Shown here one piece after another: positions 48,748 to 58,068 of a stretch of 64,000 nucleotides of DNA; position 1 is the stretch's first letter, and each line of letters begins with the position of its first letter. The notes beneath the pieces were generated by a model. The model was not told the origin of the DNA and ran no database searches. It worked only from the letters and a program-made list of their open reading frames with translations. Origin of the DNA: Mucilaginibacter pankratovii (lineage in GTDB: Bacteria; Bacteroidota; Bacteroidia; Sphingobacteriales; Sphingobacteriaceae); the NCBI RefSeq assembly GCF_014773265.1, contig NZ_JACWMY010000014.1, positions 62,001-126,000 of the forward strand. The letters run 5' to 3'. The translations under genes and the position numbers were made by a program.

Positions 48748-49821
48748 TTATTGTTTAGAATAAAACGTCTCTCTTATCTCCACCAAAATATTTTCCGCTT
48801 TTTTGATATCCGGCCTATCCGGCAGCGATGATTTAGCGTAGTCCGCTTTTATCTCTTCCGTCTTTTCTTCCACCATTTGCATTAACCTTTCAAACGTGTA
48901 CTCACCGTTTCTTATTTTTAGCAGAAAATCGCGATCGTGCCTGTGCACATTAACCTCCCGATACAATGCTATTTCATTGGCCATGTTTAGCAGGCGGAAG
49001 GTGTGCATCATGTTTTTAGCATCATAATTTTGCCCGTGCACTAAAGTGCTTTTATACCGTGCGTCGTTGCGCTTTTCTTCCCATTCTTTGTATTCGCGGT
49101 ACTCTTTGCAATAAACGGAATAGCCGTCTTTATTAAAATTCATCACAGCCAACGGTTCGATACCTTTTGGTACATGGCTTAATTGCACATCTTCGGCCGA
49201 CGGGCCTGAAATGATCCCGTAAAGTTTCCCCTCGGCCTTTAGCTGTGTTTGGTGGTAAAGCTGGTAACCATCCCTAAAATGTGGCACGCTGGTTAGTCCG
49301 CAATTTTGCTGATCGAATTGGTTTGCCGCAAGCCACTCGCTAACCGGGATGCTCCCCGTTCCGCTTATTACGTAGCAAAACTCAAGTACTGATTTCCGTT
49401 CCGGCTCAAATGTTTTATTGATCTTTTTATTTAAGCCCTTAGCTTTTTTAATCTGGGTTTGCGCATACCCGGCAAAAGTATCAAGGCATAATTTTGATAG
49501 GAAATCTTCGGCACGCACAAGATCCATCAGCGGGTGGCGATACAGCACATGGGCCGGTGGTGTGCTTAATAGCTCTAATATATTGGGATTGTTTTTGGTC
49601 AGCAGATCTAAAAACCGGGCTATCTCAAAATACACTTCGTCATTAGTAGCATTTGCAACCTGCTCTGTGTTGCCGAAGCCATATAGCTCCCGTTGCGGTA
49701 AAATAAAAATGCCTTTCTTGTCGATGTCCGAAGTAGCGATTGCCAGGTTGTAAGCGTGGCTGCCGCTAACGCAATCAAGCAGTAAAAATTCGGGCTGTTG
49801 TTTTAATCCCTCAAAGGTCAT
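48748..49821 (-). CDS. Nucleotidyltransferase superfamily protein (COG3541-like)
   Basis: This 357-residue protein has the polymerase-beta-type nucleotidyltransferase signature near the N-terminus: LLDCVSGSHAYNLAIATSDIDKKGIF, with G-S and D-x-D ligands for metal and nucleotide. The rest is helical, with RKSVLEFCYVISGTGSIP and DAKNMMHTFRLLNMA. It is the last gene of a minus-strand unit, its start overlapping the preceding frame as ATGA. Substrate is unknown; relatives occur next to other nucleotidyltransferases and in phages. Confidence 0.85.
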   Translation of the reverse strand: MTFEGLKQQPEFLLLDCVSGSHAYNLAIATSDIDKKGIFILPQRELYGFGNTEQVANATNDEVYFEIARFLDLLTKNNPNILELLSTPPAHVLYRHPLMDLVRAEDFLSKLCLDTFAGYAQTQIKKAKGLNKKINKTFEPERKSVLEFCYVISGTGSIPVSEWLAANQFDQQNCGLTSVPHFRDGYQLYHQTQLKAEGKLYGIISGPSAEDVQLSHVPKGIEPLAVMNFNKDGYSVYCKEYREYKEWEEKRNDARYKSTLVHGQNYDAKNMMHTFRLLNMANEIALYREVNVHRHDRDFLLKIRNGEYTFERLMQMVEEKTEEIKADYAKSSLPDRPDIKKAENILVEIRETFYSKQ

Positions 49822-50574
49822 TTAGTTACGTGTTTTCTAAAGATAGCGTTTAGCTCATCGGTTCCCTTGTTAGTAGCAGGCAATTCGGGCACGGCAGCTT
49901 TGCAAGCGCTAAGTGTATCGCTTAGCCATTCGTTCAGTAACATAACCGGGCTTATCATCGTTTTCTCATCAGAAACTAATTTCCGCTCCATTAACTCATC
50001 AATGGCAGACTGGAATGCTATCATTAATAAGCACCCTTAAATGCGCAAACTCCATGGGCGGCACCGTCCCTTTTTCAATTATCCACTGGCAAGCCAAAGC
50101 AGGGCGAAGCGCGTAAAAGTACCGCTTCATTTTTACCTCGCTGCTTTGCAGGTCATTTGTCAGGGTATTAAACGCCATTGATAAGTAATGGTTAGCGCCT
50201 GATCTTTGGGAATAATAGGCCGACATCAACGCCTGCAAGGTGGTTGCAAAACTATCGTCCTGCTGATATATAATTGGCGATTGCAGCCATTCGTAAAGCG
50301 GCGAGTTTGATTTCAGGAAAAGTTTAAGTGCTTTACGGAGATCCCATCCGCCAATATCTAAAATTTCGTTCACCGGCAATTCAACAACATCTTTAATATC
50401 GGCGATGTTCAGATAGTCGTTCAGTTGGCGCGCGTAAATAAAGCGCACATCAAAATCACTATCGGGCGATGCAAAGCCCCAGGCCCGGCTGCCCGATTCG
50501 CAGGCATAAAGTATCCTGATATTTTGCTGCTGCTCCAGTTCCAGCAGTTTTTGATTTATTGTTTCCCGCATCAT
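49818..50574 (-). pseudogene. Second nucleotidyltransferase, interrupted by a frameshift
   Basis: The first 191 codons (50574-49999) contain the signature YACESGSRAWGFASPDSDFDVRFIY and a helical body, ending PMEFAHLRVLINDSIPVCH. The remaining part continues in another frame at 50024-49818 (FQSAIDELMERKLVSDEKTMISPVMLLNEWLSDTL), which looks like the usual C-terminus of these ~250-residue proteins. A single-base change near 50000-50025 explains both. It is a real frameshift, a sequencing error or two polypeptides. The start overlaps the lipoprotein stop and the end overlaps the next gene, so coupling is retained. Confidence 0.75.
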
Positions 50575-51533
50575 CCCTTCTTGGTCCCCACTACATTTAC
50601 AATAATAAAGCTGGAATGTGGTATGCCTAATGTGCTGCCGGGTTTTACGTTGAGGTATGCCTTTAGGTAGCCATCGGTTATGCCGCGCATGGCCCGGTTA
50701 TATGCAGCCACAAATTCCTCGTACACGAAGATCACGCTGCGCAGGAAATGCAGGGAGCCGTCGGCGTCTATCCGCACCGAAAATGAGTATTTAAAGTCGT
50801 CGTACGCTTTTTTGATGGTGATTTTGTACTCGGGCAGCATATAATCCTGTATCATGCCTTCGCGCTTGTCGTCTTCGGCTATGGCGTCTATCTGTTTTAT
50901 GGTAAGCAGCGGCGTTTTGCTTGTTAACACAGCCTGCTCGCGGGCGGAGAAGGCTTTAGAGGTATCCTTATTAGCCAGTGCCGCCTTCTTTTGGATAAAC
51001 AATGTGTCCGCACGGCGGGGCCTCATCAATGTAGCAGCATCGGTATGCAGCTTGTTTTTGATGTAATCGTCGGCATAGAGGGTCATGTATACCACCGAGC
51101 TGTCGCGCATCAGTTTGCGCCCCTTCACCGTCATTACCTGGAAGATGATACTATCGCGGCTTAATTTACGCAAGCGCATCCACGACCATGCCACATTAAA
51201 CAGCGAATCATGATCGAACAGTATCGGCGCGTTCACAAACATTTTGCGTTTGGGATTATAGATGTTCACCGAATCGTCTGACAGGAAAGAGAGGTGCCAT
51301 TCCGGCTCCAGCTGGTAGCCATCGTTATTAAAAGAGAGCCCATTTTTAAAGGCGCGGCGCACTTCGGTGTAACGGATGCCCTTCACTTGCATAAAAGATG
51401 GCTTTACAGATTCGTCATTCAGTATGCTGGTATAGATCTTATTTTTTTTGCCGCCGCCGCATGCGCTCAACAAAAAAGTTAATACAAGTATGGTAAGGAT
51501 TCTGAATTTGTTGTTTTTGAGGTAAGTGTACAT
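50571..51533 (-). CDS. Hypothetical lipoprotein upstream of the nucleotidyltransferases
   Basis: The protein has 320 residues from the ATG at 51533 (adjacent ATG at 51536). The leader RILTILVLTFLLSAC carries a lipobox with cysteine at about residue 24, followed by GGGKKNK. The mature part has no motif I know; notable words are GLSFNNDGYQLEPEWHLSFLSDDSVNIYNP and GSTLGIPHSSFIIVN. The stop overlaps the next start, so it is the first gene of a three-gene coupled unit. A surface lipoprotein joined to cytosolic nucleotidyltransferases is unusual. Confidence 0.78.
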   Translation of the reverse strand: MYTYLKNNKFRILTILVLTFLLSACGGGKKNKIYTSILNDESVKPSFMQVKGIRYTEVRRAFKNGLSFNNDGYQLEPEWHLSFLSDDSVNIYNPKRKMFVNAPILFDHDSLFNVAWSWMRLRKLSRDSIIFQVMTVKGRKLMRDSSVVYMTLYADDYIKNKLHTDAATLMRPRRADTLFIQKKAALANKDTSKAFSAREQAVLTSKTPLLTIKQIDAIAEDDKREGMIQDYMLPEYKITIKKAYDDFKYSFSVRIDADGSLHFLRSVIFVYEEFVAAYNRAMRGITDGYLKAYLNVKPGSTLGIPHSSFIIVNVVGTKKG

Positions 51534-51627
51534 CATACAATGGCGAAGATAATACAATGGCGGTAAACGTAAAACAGCTTTTGAACGTCGTTTTTTTCGT
51601 TCAATTTCCCAAGTCTGCAATTTTTAT

Positions 51628-51635
51628 TACTTTTG
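51628..51635 (+). promoter_or_regulatory. -7 box of the tRNA-Gln promoter
   Basis: TACTTTTG matches TAnnTTTG 29 bases before the tRNA. No clear -33 TTG. Confidence 0.55.
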
Positions 51636-51664
51636 CCCCATAGCTTTATAAGCTATTACCGCAT

Positions 51665-51735
51665 TTTCGTGTAGTGTAACGGTAGCACCTCAGACTCTGA
51701 CTCTGCTAGTAGTGGTTCGAATCCATTCACGAAAA
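51665..51735 (+). tRNA. tRNA-Gln (anticodon CTG)
   Basis: The acceptor stem TTTCGTG/CACGAAA is perfect, with U1-A72 as in glutamine tRNAs and discriminator A. The anticodon stem CAGA/TCTG closes CTCTGAC, giving CTG. The T arm is AGTGG-TTCGAAT-CCATT with one wobble. CCA is not encoded. Confidence 0.93.
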
Positions 51736-51742
51736 CATTAAC

Positions 51743-51779
51743 GGACGGGCGATTGAATAAATTGCCCGTCCTTTTTTTT
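51743..51779 (+). terminator. tRNA-Gln terminator
   Basis: GGACGGGC pairs with GCCCGTCC, extended by an ATT/AAT, and is followed by eight T. Confidence 0.88.
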
Positions 51780-51898
51780 GCCCTCCGTAAGCCTACCTGC
51801 CAATACAGTGCATAACAGTTATCAAGTTGCCGTTAGGTAGCTTAGCCACGTTAATTGCCAATTAACCCCATTTCGCCCGGTTTAAATAATAAACTTAA

Positions 51899-54800
51899 AT
51901 GTCGTTAAAACACATCTGCTTTTACTTGCTGCCCTTTTGTTTGCTTACAACCCAATCAAAAGCCCAAAATGCGCCTCGTCCTGCTGCCGCTCCGTACCAC
52001 TCGTCAAATTTCAAAGCTCTCGAAACCGGTTTTATAACCGTTCCCGATTCGGTACAAACCAGTGTTTACTGGTATTGGATCTCGGGTAATATCTCAAAGG
52101 AAGGTGTAGTTAAAGACCTGGAGGCCATGAAGAAAGTAGGCATAAACCGGGCCTTCATCGGCAATATCGGAATGGATGAGGTGCCGTACGGTAAGGTAAA
52201 GATGCTATCGGATGAATGGTGGGATATTATGCATACAGCGCTTAAAACCGCTACGAGGTTAAATATCGAGATAGGCATCTTTAACAGCCCCGGCTGGAGC
52301 CAATCCGGCGGGCCATGGGTAAAACCGCAGCAATCTATGCGTTATTTAACATCCTCGCAGGTGATGGTTAATGGACCTTTATTGCTCAATCAAAAATTAA
52401 TAAAGCCCAAGGAAAATTTCCAGGATGTAAAGGTAATTGCATACCCGGTAGCGGATGATTACACAGCCGATATCAGTATTTTAAAACCAAAGTTCACATC
52501 AGCTCCGGCGGTAGATTCGTTAGCTAACTTATTTGATGGGAACGATGCCACGGGAGTAGCTTTAAAAGGCGGCAAGCAATTTTCTGTTGACATAAGCACA
52601 CAAGGCTCATACACAGTACGCAGCGTGGTGATAAATACCACTAAAAGGCCGGTGTATTTAGAAGGGGATATCCAGGCTAAAGTGAATGCGGATTACGTAA
52701 CCGTTAAGCATTTTTCCATTGATCGTACCAACCCCGAGCTGAATACAGGCTTTATGCCTTACGGCCCCGCCAATATTTCTATCCCTGCTACCACTGCAAC
52801 AAGCTTTAGGGTGGTGTTTACAAAAGTTACGTCAAATTCTGGGCTTACGGAATTGAAGTTGTCGGCAGTGCCGGTGGTGGAGAATTATATGGAGAAATCG
52901 CTGGCTAAAATGTGGCCTACGCCGCACCCTTTTTGGACGGCCTACCAGTGGGCGCCGCAACCTAACGAAACTTCTAACTACGCCATCGACCCGGCAAAGG
53001 TGTTGGATATATCATCCGCAATGGCTGCTGATGGCACGCTTAACTGGAAAGTACCCGCTGGTAACTGGGTGATAGAGCGCACCGGGATGGCACCCACCAC
53101 GGTTACCAACGCTCCCGCACCGCCCGAAGGCCGCGGACTGGAGGTAGATAAGATGAGCAAAGAGCATGTTGCCGATCACTTTAATGCTTTTATGGGCCAG
53201 ATCTTAAAACGCATCCCGGCGGCCGACCGCAAAACGTGGCGGGTAGTGGTGGAGGATAGTTACGAAACCGGCAGCCAAAACTGGACGGATAACCTGGTAA
53301 CTGAATTTAAACAAGCGTACCAATACGACCCGACGCCCTACCTGCCCACGCTGCAGGGAAAGGTTGTTGGCAGCCAGGACATGTCCGACCGTTTTTTGTG
53401 GGATCTGAGAAGGCTGATAGCCGATGACGTATCGTATAAATATGTGGGTGGCTTGCGCGAGATCAGCCATAAAAACGGCCTAACCACCTGGCTGGAAAAT
53501 TACGGGCACTGGGGTTATCCCGGCGAGTTTTTACAATACGGCGGGCAATCGGACGAGATAGGCGGCGAATTTTGGAGCGAGGGTGACCTCGGCGATATCG
53601 AGAACCGTGCGGCCTCGTCTTCGGCACATATTTATGGAAAGATTAAGGTTTCGGCAGAATCGTTCACCGCCGCAGGTGCACCTTTTGGGCGTTACCCGGC
53701 CATGTTTAAAAAACGCGGCGACCGCTTTTTTACAGAGGGTATAAACAATACCCTGCTGCATGTATATATTCAGCAGCCGGAGGTACATGCCGCCCCGGGC
53801 TTAACGGCCTGGTTCGGCGTAGAATTTAACAGGTTGAACACCTGGTTTTTTGATATGGATGTGCTGCTGAAATACCTTAAACGCTGCAATATGATGCTGC
53901 AGCAAGGGCAGTACGTGGCAGATGCAGCCTATTTTATAGGCGAGGACGCCCCCAAAATGATAGGCGTTACCGACCCGGCATTGCCGTTGGGCTACTCCTT
54001 CGATTATATCAACGGCGATGTGATCAAACAAAAACTTACTGTAAAAAATGGTAAGCTTACCCTGCCAAATGGCATCAGTTACAGCATCCTTGTTTTGCCA
54101 AAATTAGAGACCATACGCCCGGAACTGCTGGCTAAAATAAAAGACCTGGTGAAGCAGGGCGCGGTTGTTTTAGGGCCGAGGCCTTTGCGCTCGCCGAGTT
54201 TGAGCGATTATCCATCGGCAGACAAAACGGTACAAAGCCTGGCCACTGAACTTTGGGGTAACGTCGATGGCAAAACAACAAAAGTAAATCGCTATGGTAA
54301 AGGTATGGTGATAAGCGGCATGGACATGCAGGAGGCTTTAAGCATGCTTAAGGTTGGTGCCGATTTTAAAGCCGCAAAAAGCGATGATATATTATTTATC
54401 CACAGGCAATTAAAAGAAGGAGAGCTTTATTTTGTATCGAACCAGAAAGATGTCCCGGTGAAATTTGATGCGGAGTTCCGGGTTAAGGGCAAAAGTCCCG
54501 AGCTTTGGGATGCAATAAGCGGAAGTGTGCGAGACCTGCCTTCGTATCATCAAACAGCAAAAACGACGCTGGTGCCGATGCGGCTTGCGCCTTTGGAAAG
54601 CGCGTTTGTGATCTTCAGAAAACCTGCGTCGGCAGCTAAATCAAACCGTTCAAACTACCCGGACGCGATAAATACCATCAGCATTACACAACCCTGGATG
54701 GTGAGTTTTGATAAAACGATGCGCGGCCCGGCTCAGCCGGTAAAATTCGAAACACTTACAGATTGGGCCAAAAGCGCTAACGACAGTATAAAATATTATT

Positions 54801-55153
54801 CGGGAACGGCTTATTACCGTACTGCTTTTAAAACAGGCACGCTGGAAAAAGGCGCTAACTATATCATCGACCTGGGTGTAGCCAGATCGATAGCCAAAGT
54901 TTTTGTTAACGGGCGGGAAATGGGCGGAGCCTGGACGCCGCCATACCGGGTTGATATTACCAAAGCGCTTAAGCCGGGAGAAAATAAACTCGAAATTAAG
55001 GTGGTGAATAATTGGGTGAACAGGTTGGTTGGCGATAGTTTAATGCCCGCAGGTACGCGGCCAACATCCGTAATTTATGGTCCCGATCCGAAAGGCGGCT
55101 TGCAATCTTCGGGCTTGTTAGGGCCGGTTAAAATTGATGTGATAAAATATTAG
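51899..55153 (+). CDS. GH106 family alpha-L-rhamnosidase
   Basis: This is a 1084-residue secreted enzyme; the signal peptide ends around TQSKA-Q. GH106 features include YWYWISGNISKEGVVKDLEAMKKVGINRAFIGNIG, IGIFNSPGWSQSGGPWVKPQQSMRY, VVEDSYETGSQNW and IKVSAESFTAAG, the last two probably carrying catalytic carboxylates. A C-terminal galactose-binding-like sandwich (about residues 960-1080) contains AYYRTAFKTGTLEKGANYIIDLG and VNNWVNRLVGDS. GH106 enzymes remove terminal alpha-L-rhamnose from plant polysaccharides such as pectin. It opens a three-gene run. Confidence 0.93.
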   Translation: MSLKHICFYLLPFCLLTTQSKAQNAPRPAAAPYHSSNFKALETGFITVPDSVQTSVYWYWISGNISKEGVVKDLEAMKKVGINRAFIGNIGMDEVPYGKVKMLSDEWWDIMHTALKTATRLNIEIGIFNSPGWSQSGGPWVKPQQSMRYLTSSQVMVNGPLLLNQKLIKPKENFQDVKVIAYPVADDYTADISILKPKFTSAPAVDSLANLFDGNDATGVALKGGKQFSVDISTQGSYTVRSVVINTTKRPVYLEGDIQAKVNADYVTVKHFSIDRTNPELNTGFMPYGPANISIPATTATSFRVVFTKVTSNSGLTELKLSAVPVVENYMEKSLAKMWPTPHPFWTAYQWAPQPNETSNYAIDPAKVLDISSAMAADGTLNWKVPAGNWVIERTGMAPTTVTNAPAPPEGRGLEVDKMSKEHVADHFNAFMGQILKRIPAADRKTWRVVVEDSYETGSQNWTDNLVTEFKQAYQYDPTPYLPTLQGKVVGSQDMSDRFLWDLRRLIADDVSYKYVGGLREISHKNGLTTWLENYGHWGYPGEFLQYGGQSDEIGGEFWSEGDLGDIENRAASSSAHIYGKIKVSAESFTAAGAPFGRYPAMFKKRGDRFFTEGINNTLLHVYIQQPEVHAAPGLTAWFGVEFNRLNTWFFDMDVLLKYLKRCNMMLQQGQYVADAAYFIGEDAPKMIGVTDPALPLGYSFDYINGDVIKQKLTVKNGKLTLPNGISYSILVLPKLETIRPELLAKIKDLVKQGAVVLGPRPLRSPSLSDYPSADKTVQSLATELWGNVDGKTTKVNRYGKGMVISGMDMQEALSMLKVGADFKAAKSDDILFIHRQLKEGELYFVSNQKDVPVKFDAEFRVKGKSPELWDAISGSVRDLPSYHQTAKTTLVPMRLAPLESAFVIFRKPASAAKSNRSNYPDAINTISITQPWMVSFDKTMRGPAQPVKFETLTDWAKSANDSIKYYSGTAYYRTAFKTGTLEKGANYIIDLGVARSIAKVFVNGREMGGAWTPPYRVDITKALKPGENKLEIKVVNNWVNRLVGDSLMPAGTRPTSVIYGPDPKGGLQSSGLLGPVKIDVIKY

Positions 55154-55243
55154 CAACGAATGAACAAAGTACAGATCGTTATAACGCTATTGGTTTTCCT
55201 GTTATTTCACCATTATCAAAAAGGCAACAAATTGAAAAAAGCT

Positions 55244-56914
55244 ATGAAATTAAAAGCAATTGCGGCAAGCTTACTGGCAGGCATTGGGTTTATCGCGATA
55301 CTTTCTTCGTTTAGCATCACACCCAAACCAAAGGTAAAACCGCGTATAGTTAATATTGTAAACTTTATCCGTTTACTGGAGCCGAGAGACCCGGCAATAA
55401 CCGAAGATGTATTGTATCAAACGGTTGTAAAACAGGTAGAGATCATGAACAAGTATAAGCTGCGCGGAACGTTTCTGCTGCAATACGATGCACTGATGGA
55501 TGCCCGTTACCAAAAGCTGCTTAAAAGCCTGCCCGCCGATAGTTTTGAAATTGGCGCCTGGTGGGAAATTCCCCAGCCCATGGTAGAGAAAGCGGGCCTA
55601 AAATGGCGCGGCCGCTACCCCTGGGACTGGCACGCCAACATCGGTTTCTCTACAGGTTACACGCCCGAAGAAAGGGAAAAGCTGGCCGATGTTTATATGC
55701 AGGATTTTAAAACCATCTTCGGCTACTATCCCAAATCGGTCGGCTCCTGGTTTATAGATGAGCATACGTTGAATTATTTGTACGAGAAATACCACATCGT
55801 AGCATCCAGTAATTGTAAGGACCAATATGGTACCGATGGCTATACCCTTTGGGGTGGCTATTGGAACCAGGCCTATTATCCAAGCAAAGTAAATTCCTAT
55901 ATGCCGGCGCAGAACGAGAAGAACCAGATCCCGGTGCCGATATTCCGGATGCTGGGGAGCGACCCAATGAGGCAGTACGATACCGGCTTTGGAACCACCT
56001 GGCAGGGCGTAATAACCCTCGAACCCGTTTATCCAAAAGCCGGCGGCAGCGCCGAATGGGTGAACTGGTTTTTTAAACAACTGGTAGATGGCGAGCCGAT
56101 GGAATTTGGATACACCCAGGCCGGGCAGGAAAACTCCTTTACCTGGGATGCTATGGCCAAAGGCTTTGAGATCCAGATGCCGCTGATAGCAAAATTAAGG
56201 GATGAGAAAAAAGTAAAGGTAGAAACGCTGGTAGAATCGGGGACCTGGTTTCGTAAGCATTATAAAACCACGCCTGCCACATCGGTAACCGTTAATGAGG
56301 ATATCGGCACCAGCGACCGCAAAACCGTGTGGTTTAACAGCCGCTTTTATCGCGCCAACCTACTTTGGGAAAAAGGCACCCTGCGTTTCAGGGATATCCA
56401 TTTGTTTAATGAGAAACTGCCATCGGCCTACCTCACCAAAAAGGTAGAAACCAACGTTTGCGCCTTTTACACCCTGCCCTTTGTGGATGGTTATTTATGG
56501 AGCACCGCCGACGATATAGCCGGCTTAAGCTTTAAAACTATTGAAAACGGTGTGGTTGTCCCCTTAACCGGCGGTAACCCTAAGATCAGCAACCCCTTGC
56601 CGGGTAAGTTGCGTATTGCCTGGCCGCTGAAATCCGGCAAGGGCACACTAATAATAAACCTGGATGAAAAGAATCTAAGCATAACCACCACGGGTAAAGC
56701 GGGCGGCAACTGGTTCCTGGATCTTAACGTAGCTGCAAAAGCAAGTTTGCCTTTCCTGGCCATCGGCAACTCTGATATCAGTTGCCGGTTCCAGGAACTC
56801 GATTACCGCATCCATACACCCAATGGTAGCTTTTCTGAATTAACAGGTAAAGGAATTTTCCGTATTAAACCCTCAGCAAATAGCCTGACGTTGAATTTTT
56901 CTGACGGATATTAG
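55244..56914 (+). CDS. Exported NodB-like protein of unknown activity
   Basis: The protein has 556 residues from the ATG at 55244, 28 codons inside a frame starting at 55160; 55244 sits just before the hydrophobic leader IAASLLAGIGFIAILSSFS. The middle resembles a polysaccharide-deacetylase-like barrel (IVNIVNFIRLLEPRD, LRGTFLLQYDALMD, SVGSWFIDEHTLNYLYEKYHIVASSNCKDQ). The C-terminal 170 residues form a beta-rich domain (LWEKGTLRFRDIHLFNEKLPS, DGYLWSTADDIAGL). The canonical NodB Asp-Asp/His metal motif is not clear. The linkage to GH106 and a BNR protein points to action on a plant glycan, but I cannot name the reaction. Confidence 0.7.
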   Translation: MKLKAIAASLLAGIGFIAILSSFSITPKPKVKPRIVNIVNFIRLLEPRDPAITEDVLYQTVVKQVEIMNKYKLRGTFLLQYDALMDARYQKLLKSLPADSFEIGAWWEIPQPMVEKAGLKWRGRYPWDWHANIGFSTGYTPEEREKLADVYMQDFKTIFGYYPKSVGSWFIDEHTLNYLYEKYHIVASSNCKDQYGTDGYTLWGGYWNQAYYPSKVNSYMPAQNEKNQIPVPIFRMLGSDPMRQYDTGFGTTWQGVITLEPVYPKAGGSAEWVNWFFKQLVDGEPMEFGYTQAGQENSFTWDAMAKGFEIQMPLIAKLRDEKKVKVETLVESGTWFRKHYKTTPATSVTVNEDIGTSDRKTVWFNSRFYRANLLWEKGTLRFRDIHLFNEKLPSAYLTKKVETNVCAFYTLPFVDGYLWSTADDIAGLSFKTIENGVVVPLTGGNPKISNPLPGKLRIAWPLKSGKGTLIINLDEKNLSITTTGKAGGNWFLDLNVAAKASLPFLAIGNSDISCRFQELDYRIHTPNGSFSELTGKGIFRIKPSANSLTLNFSDGY

Positions 56915-56981
56915 TTATTCTTGAAGAAAAAAGCAGAAGTTTCCCCGGCAGGGGAGTAAAGCTGAAATTCGAATTGTTTAA

Positions 56982-58055
56982 ATGAGATCACGAAACACCA
57001 TCATCCCTGCTTATGTCAACCCCAAATACCTGGTGCTTTGTGCCTTGCTGCCAGTGTTCAACAGCGTATGGGCGCAAACGCCCTGGCAAAAGGTTAAGAA
57101 GGAATTGGTATTTAGTAACCCGCCGTTTGAGCAATGCCATGCTTCCACAATTGTTGAAACAAAAAAAGGGGAGTTGCTGATGGCCTGTTTTGGCGGCTCG
57201 GCAGAAAGCAGGCCCGATGTTTCTATATGGTTGACTACCCTTAGCGGCGCAAACGGAAAAACCGAACCAAAGATGGTGGCCGATGGCGTTATCGATAGTG
57301 CCACCCGTTTCCCAACCTGGAACCCGGTGCTGTTTCAAACCAAAAGGGGCAAGCTGTTCCTTTTTTATAAAGTTGGGCCCAACCCAAGGGATTGGTGGGG
57401 AATGATGAAAACATCTGGCGATGATGGGGCAACCTGGTCTGAAAGCAAGCGCTTGCCTAACGGAATCCTCGGGCCGATCAAAAACAAACCCGTACAGTTG
57501 GCCGATGGCAGCATCTTATCCCCATCAAGTACAGAAGAAAACGACGGCAGGTGGAAGGTACATATCGAAAGATCAACAGATCTGGGTAATTCCTGGACAG
57601 CTATACCCGTGGATACCGCGGGTAAGTTTGATGTGATACAACCGAGCATCCTCAAATACAAAAATGGCAACCTGCAGATCTTATGCCGTAGCAAGCAAGG
57701 CAAGGTGGTGCAGGCATGGTCATACGATAAAGGGAAAAGCTGGAGCGCGCTTTCGGCAACCACGCTGTTAAACCCAAACTCGGGCACAGATGCCGTAACG
57801 CTTAAAAGCGGGAGACAACTGATCGTATATAACCCGGATGTCCCTGGTAAAGATTGGTTCAACGGGCGCGGCAAGCTGCGTGTTGCCTGTTCTGCCGATG
57901 GTAAAACCTGGAATGATATAGCCGTTTTAGAGGATGGGACCAAAGAAGAGTACAGTTACCCCGCCATCATTCAAACAAAAGACGGGCTGATACATATCAC
58001 CTACACCTTCAACCGTAAAAATATCAAGCATGTGGTATTAAAGGAGGGCGTATAA
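56982..58055 (+). CDS. Secreted BNR-repeat (sialidase-fold) glycan-active protein
   Basis: This 357-residue protein has a signal peptide ending at NSVWA-Q. Asp-box motifs S-x-D-x-G-x-x-W recur (SGDDGATWSES, STDLGNSWTAI, SYDKGKSWSAL, SADGKTWND), giving a five- or six-blade propeller of the BNR_2 type. The label exo-alpha-sialidase is usual, but in rhamnosidase clusters such propellers can act on other linkages, including uronic-acid linked rhamnose. Catalytic assignment needs more than the motifs. It ends 13 bases before the convergent susD gene. Confidence 0.85.
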   Translation: MRSRNTIIPAYVNPKYLVLCALLPVFNSVWAQTPWQKVKKELVFSNPPFEQCHASTIVETKKGELLMACFGGSAESRPDVSIWLTTLSGANGKTEPKMVADGVIDSATRFPTWNPVLFQTKRGKLFLFYKVGPNPRDWWGMMKTSGDDGATWSESKRLPNGILGPIKNKPVQLADGSILSPSSTEENDGRWKVHIERSTDLGNSWTAIPVDTAGKFDVIQPSILKYKNGNLQILCRSKQGKVVQAWSYDKGKSWSALSATTLLNPNSGTDAVTLKSGRQLIVYNPDVPGKDWFNGRGKLRVACSADGKTWNDIAVLEDGTKEEYSYPAIIQTKDGLIHITYTFNRKNIKHVVLKEGV

Positions 58056-58068
58056 ATCTAATTACCGC

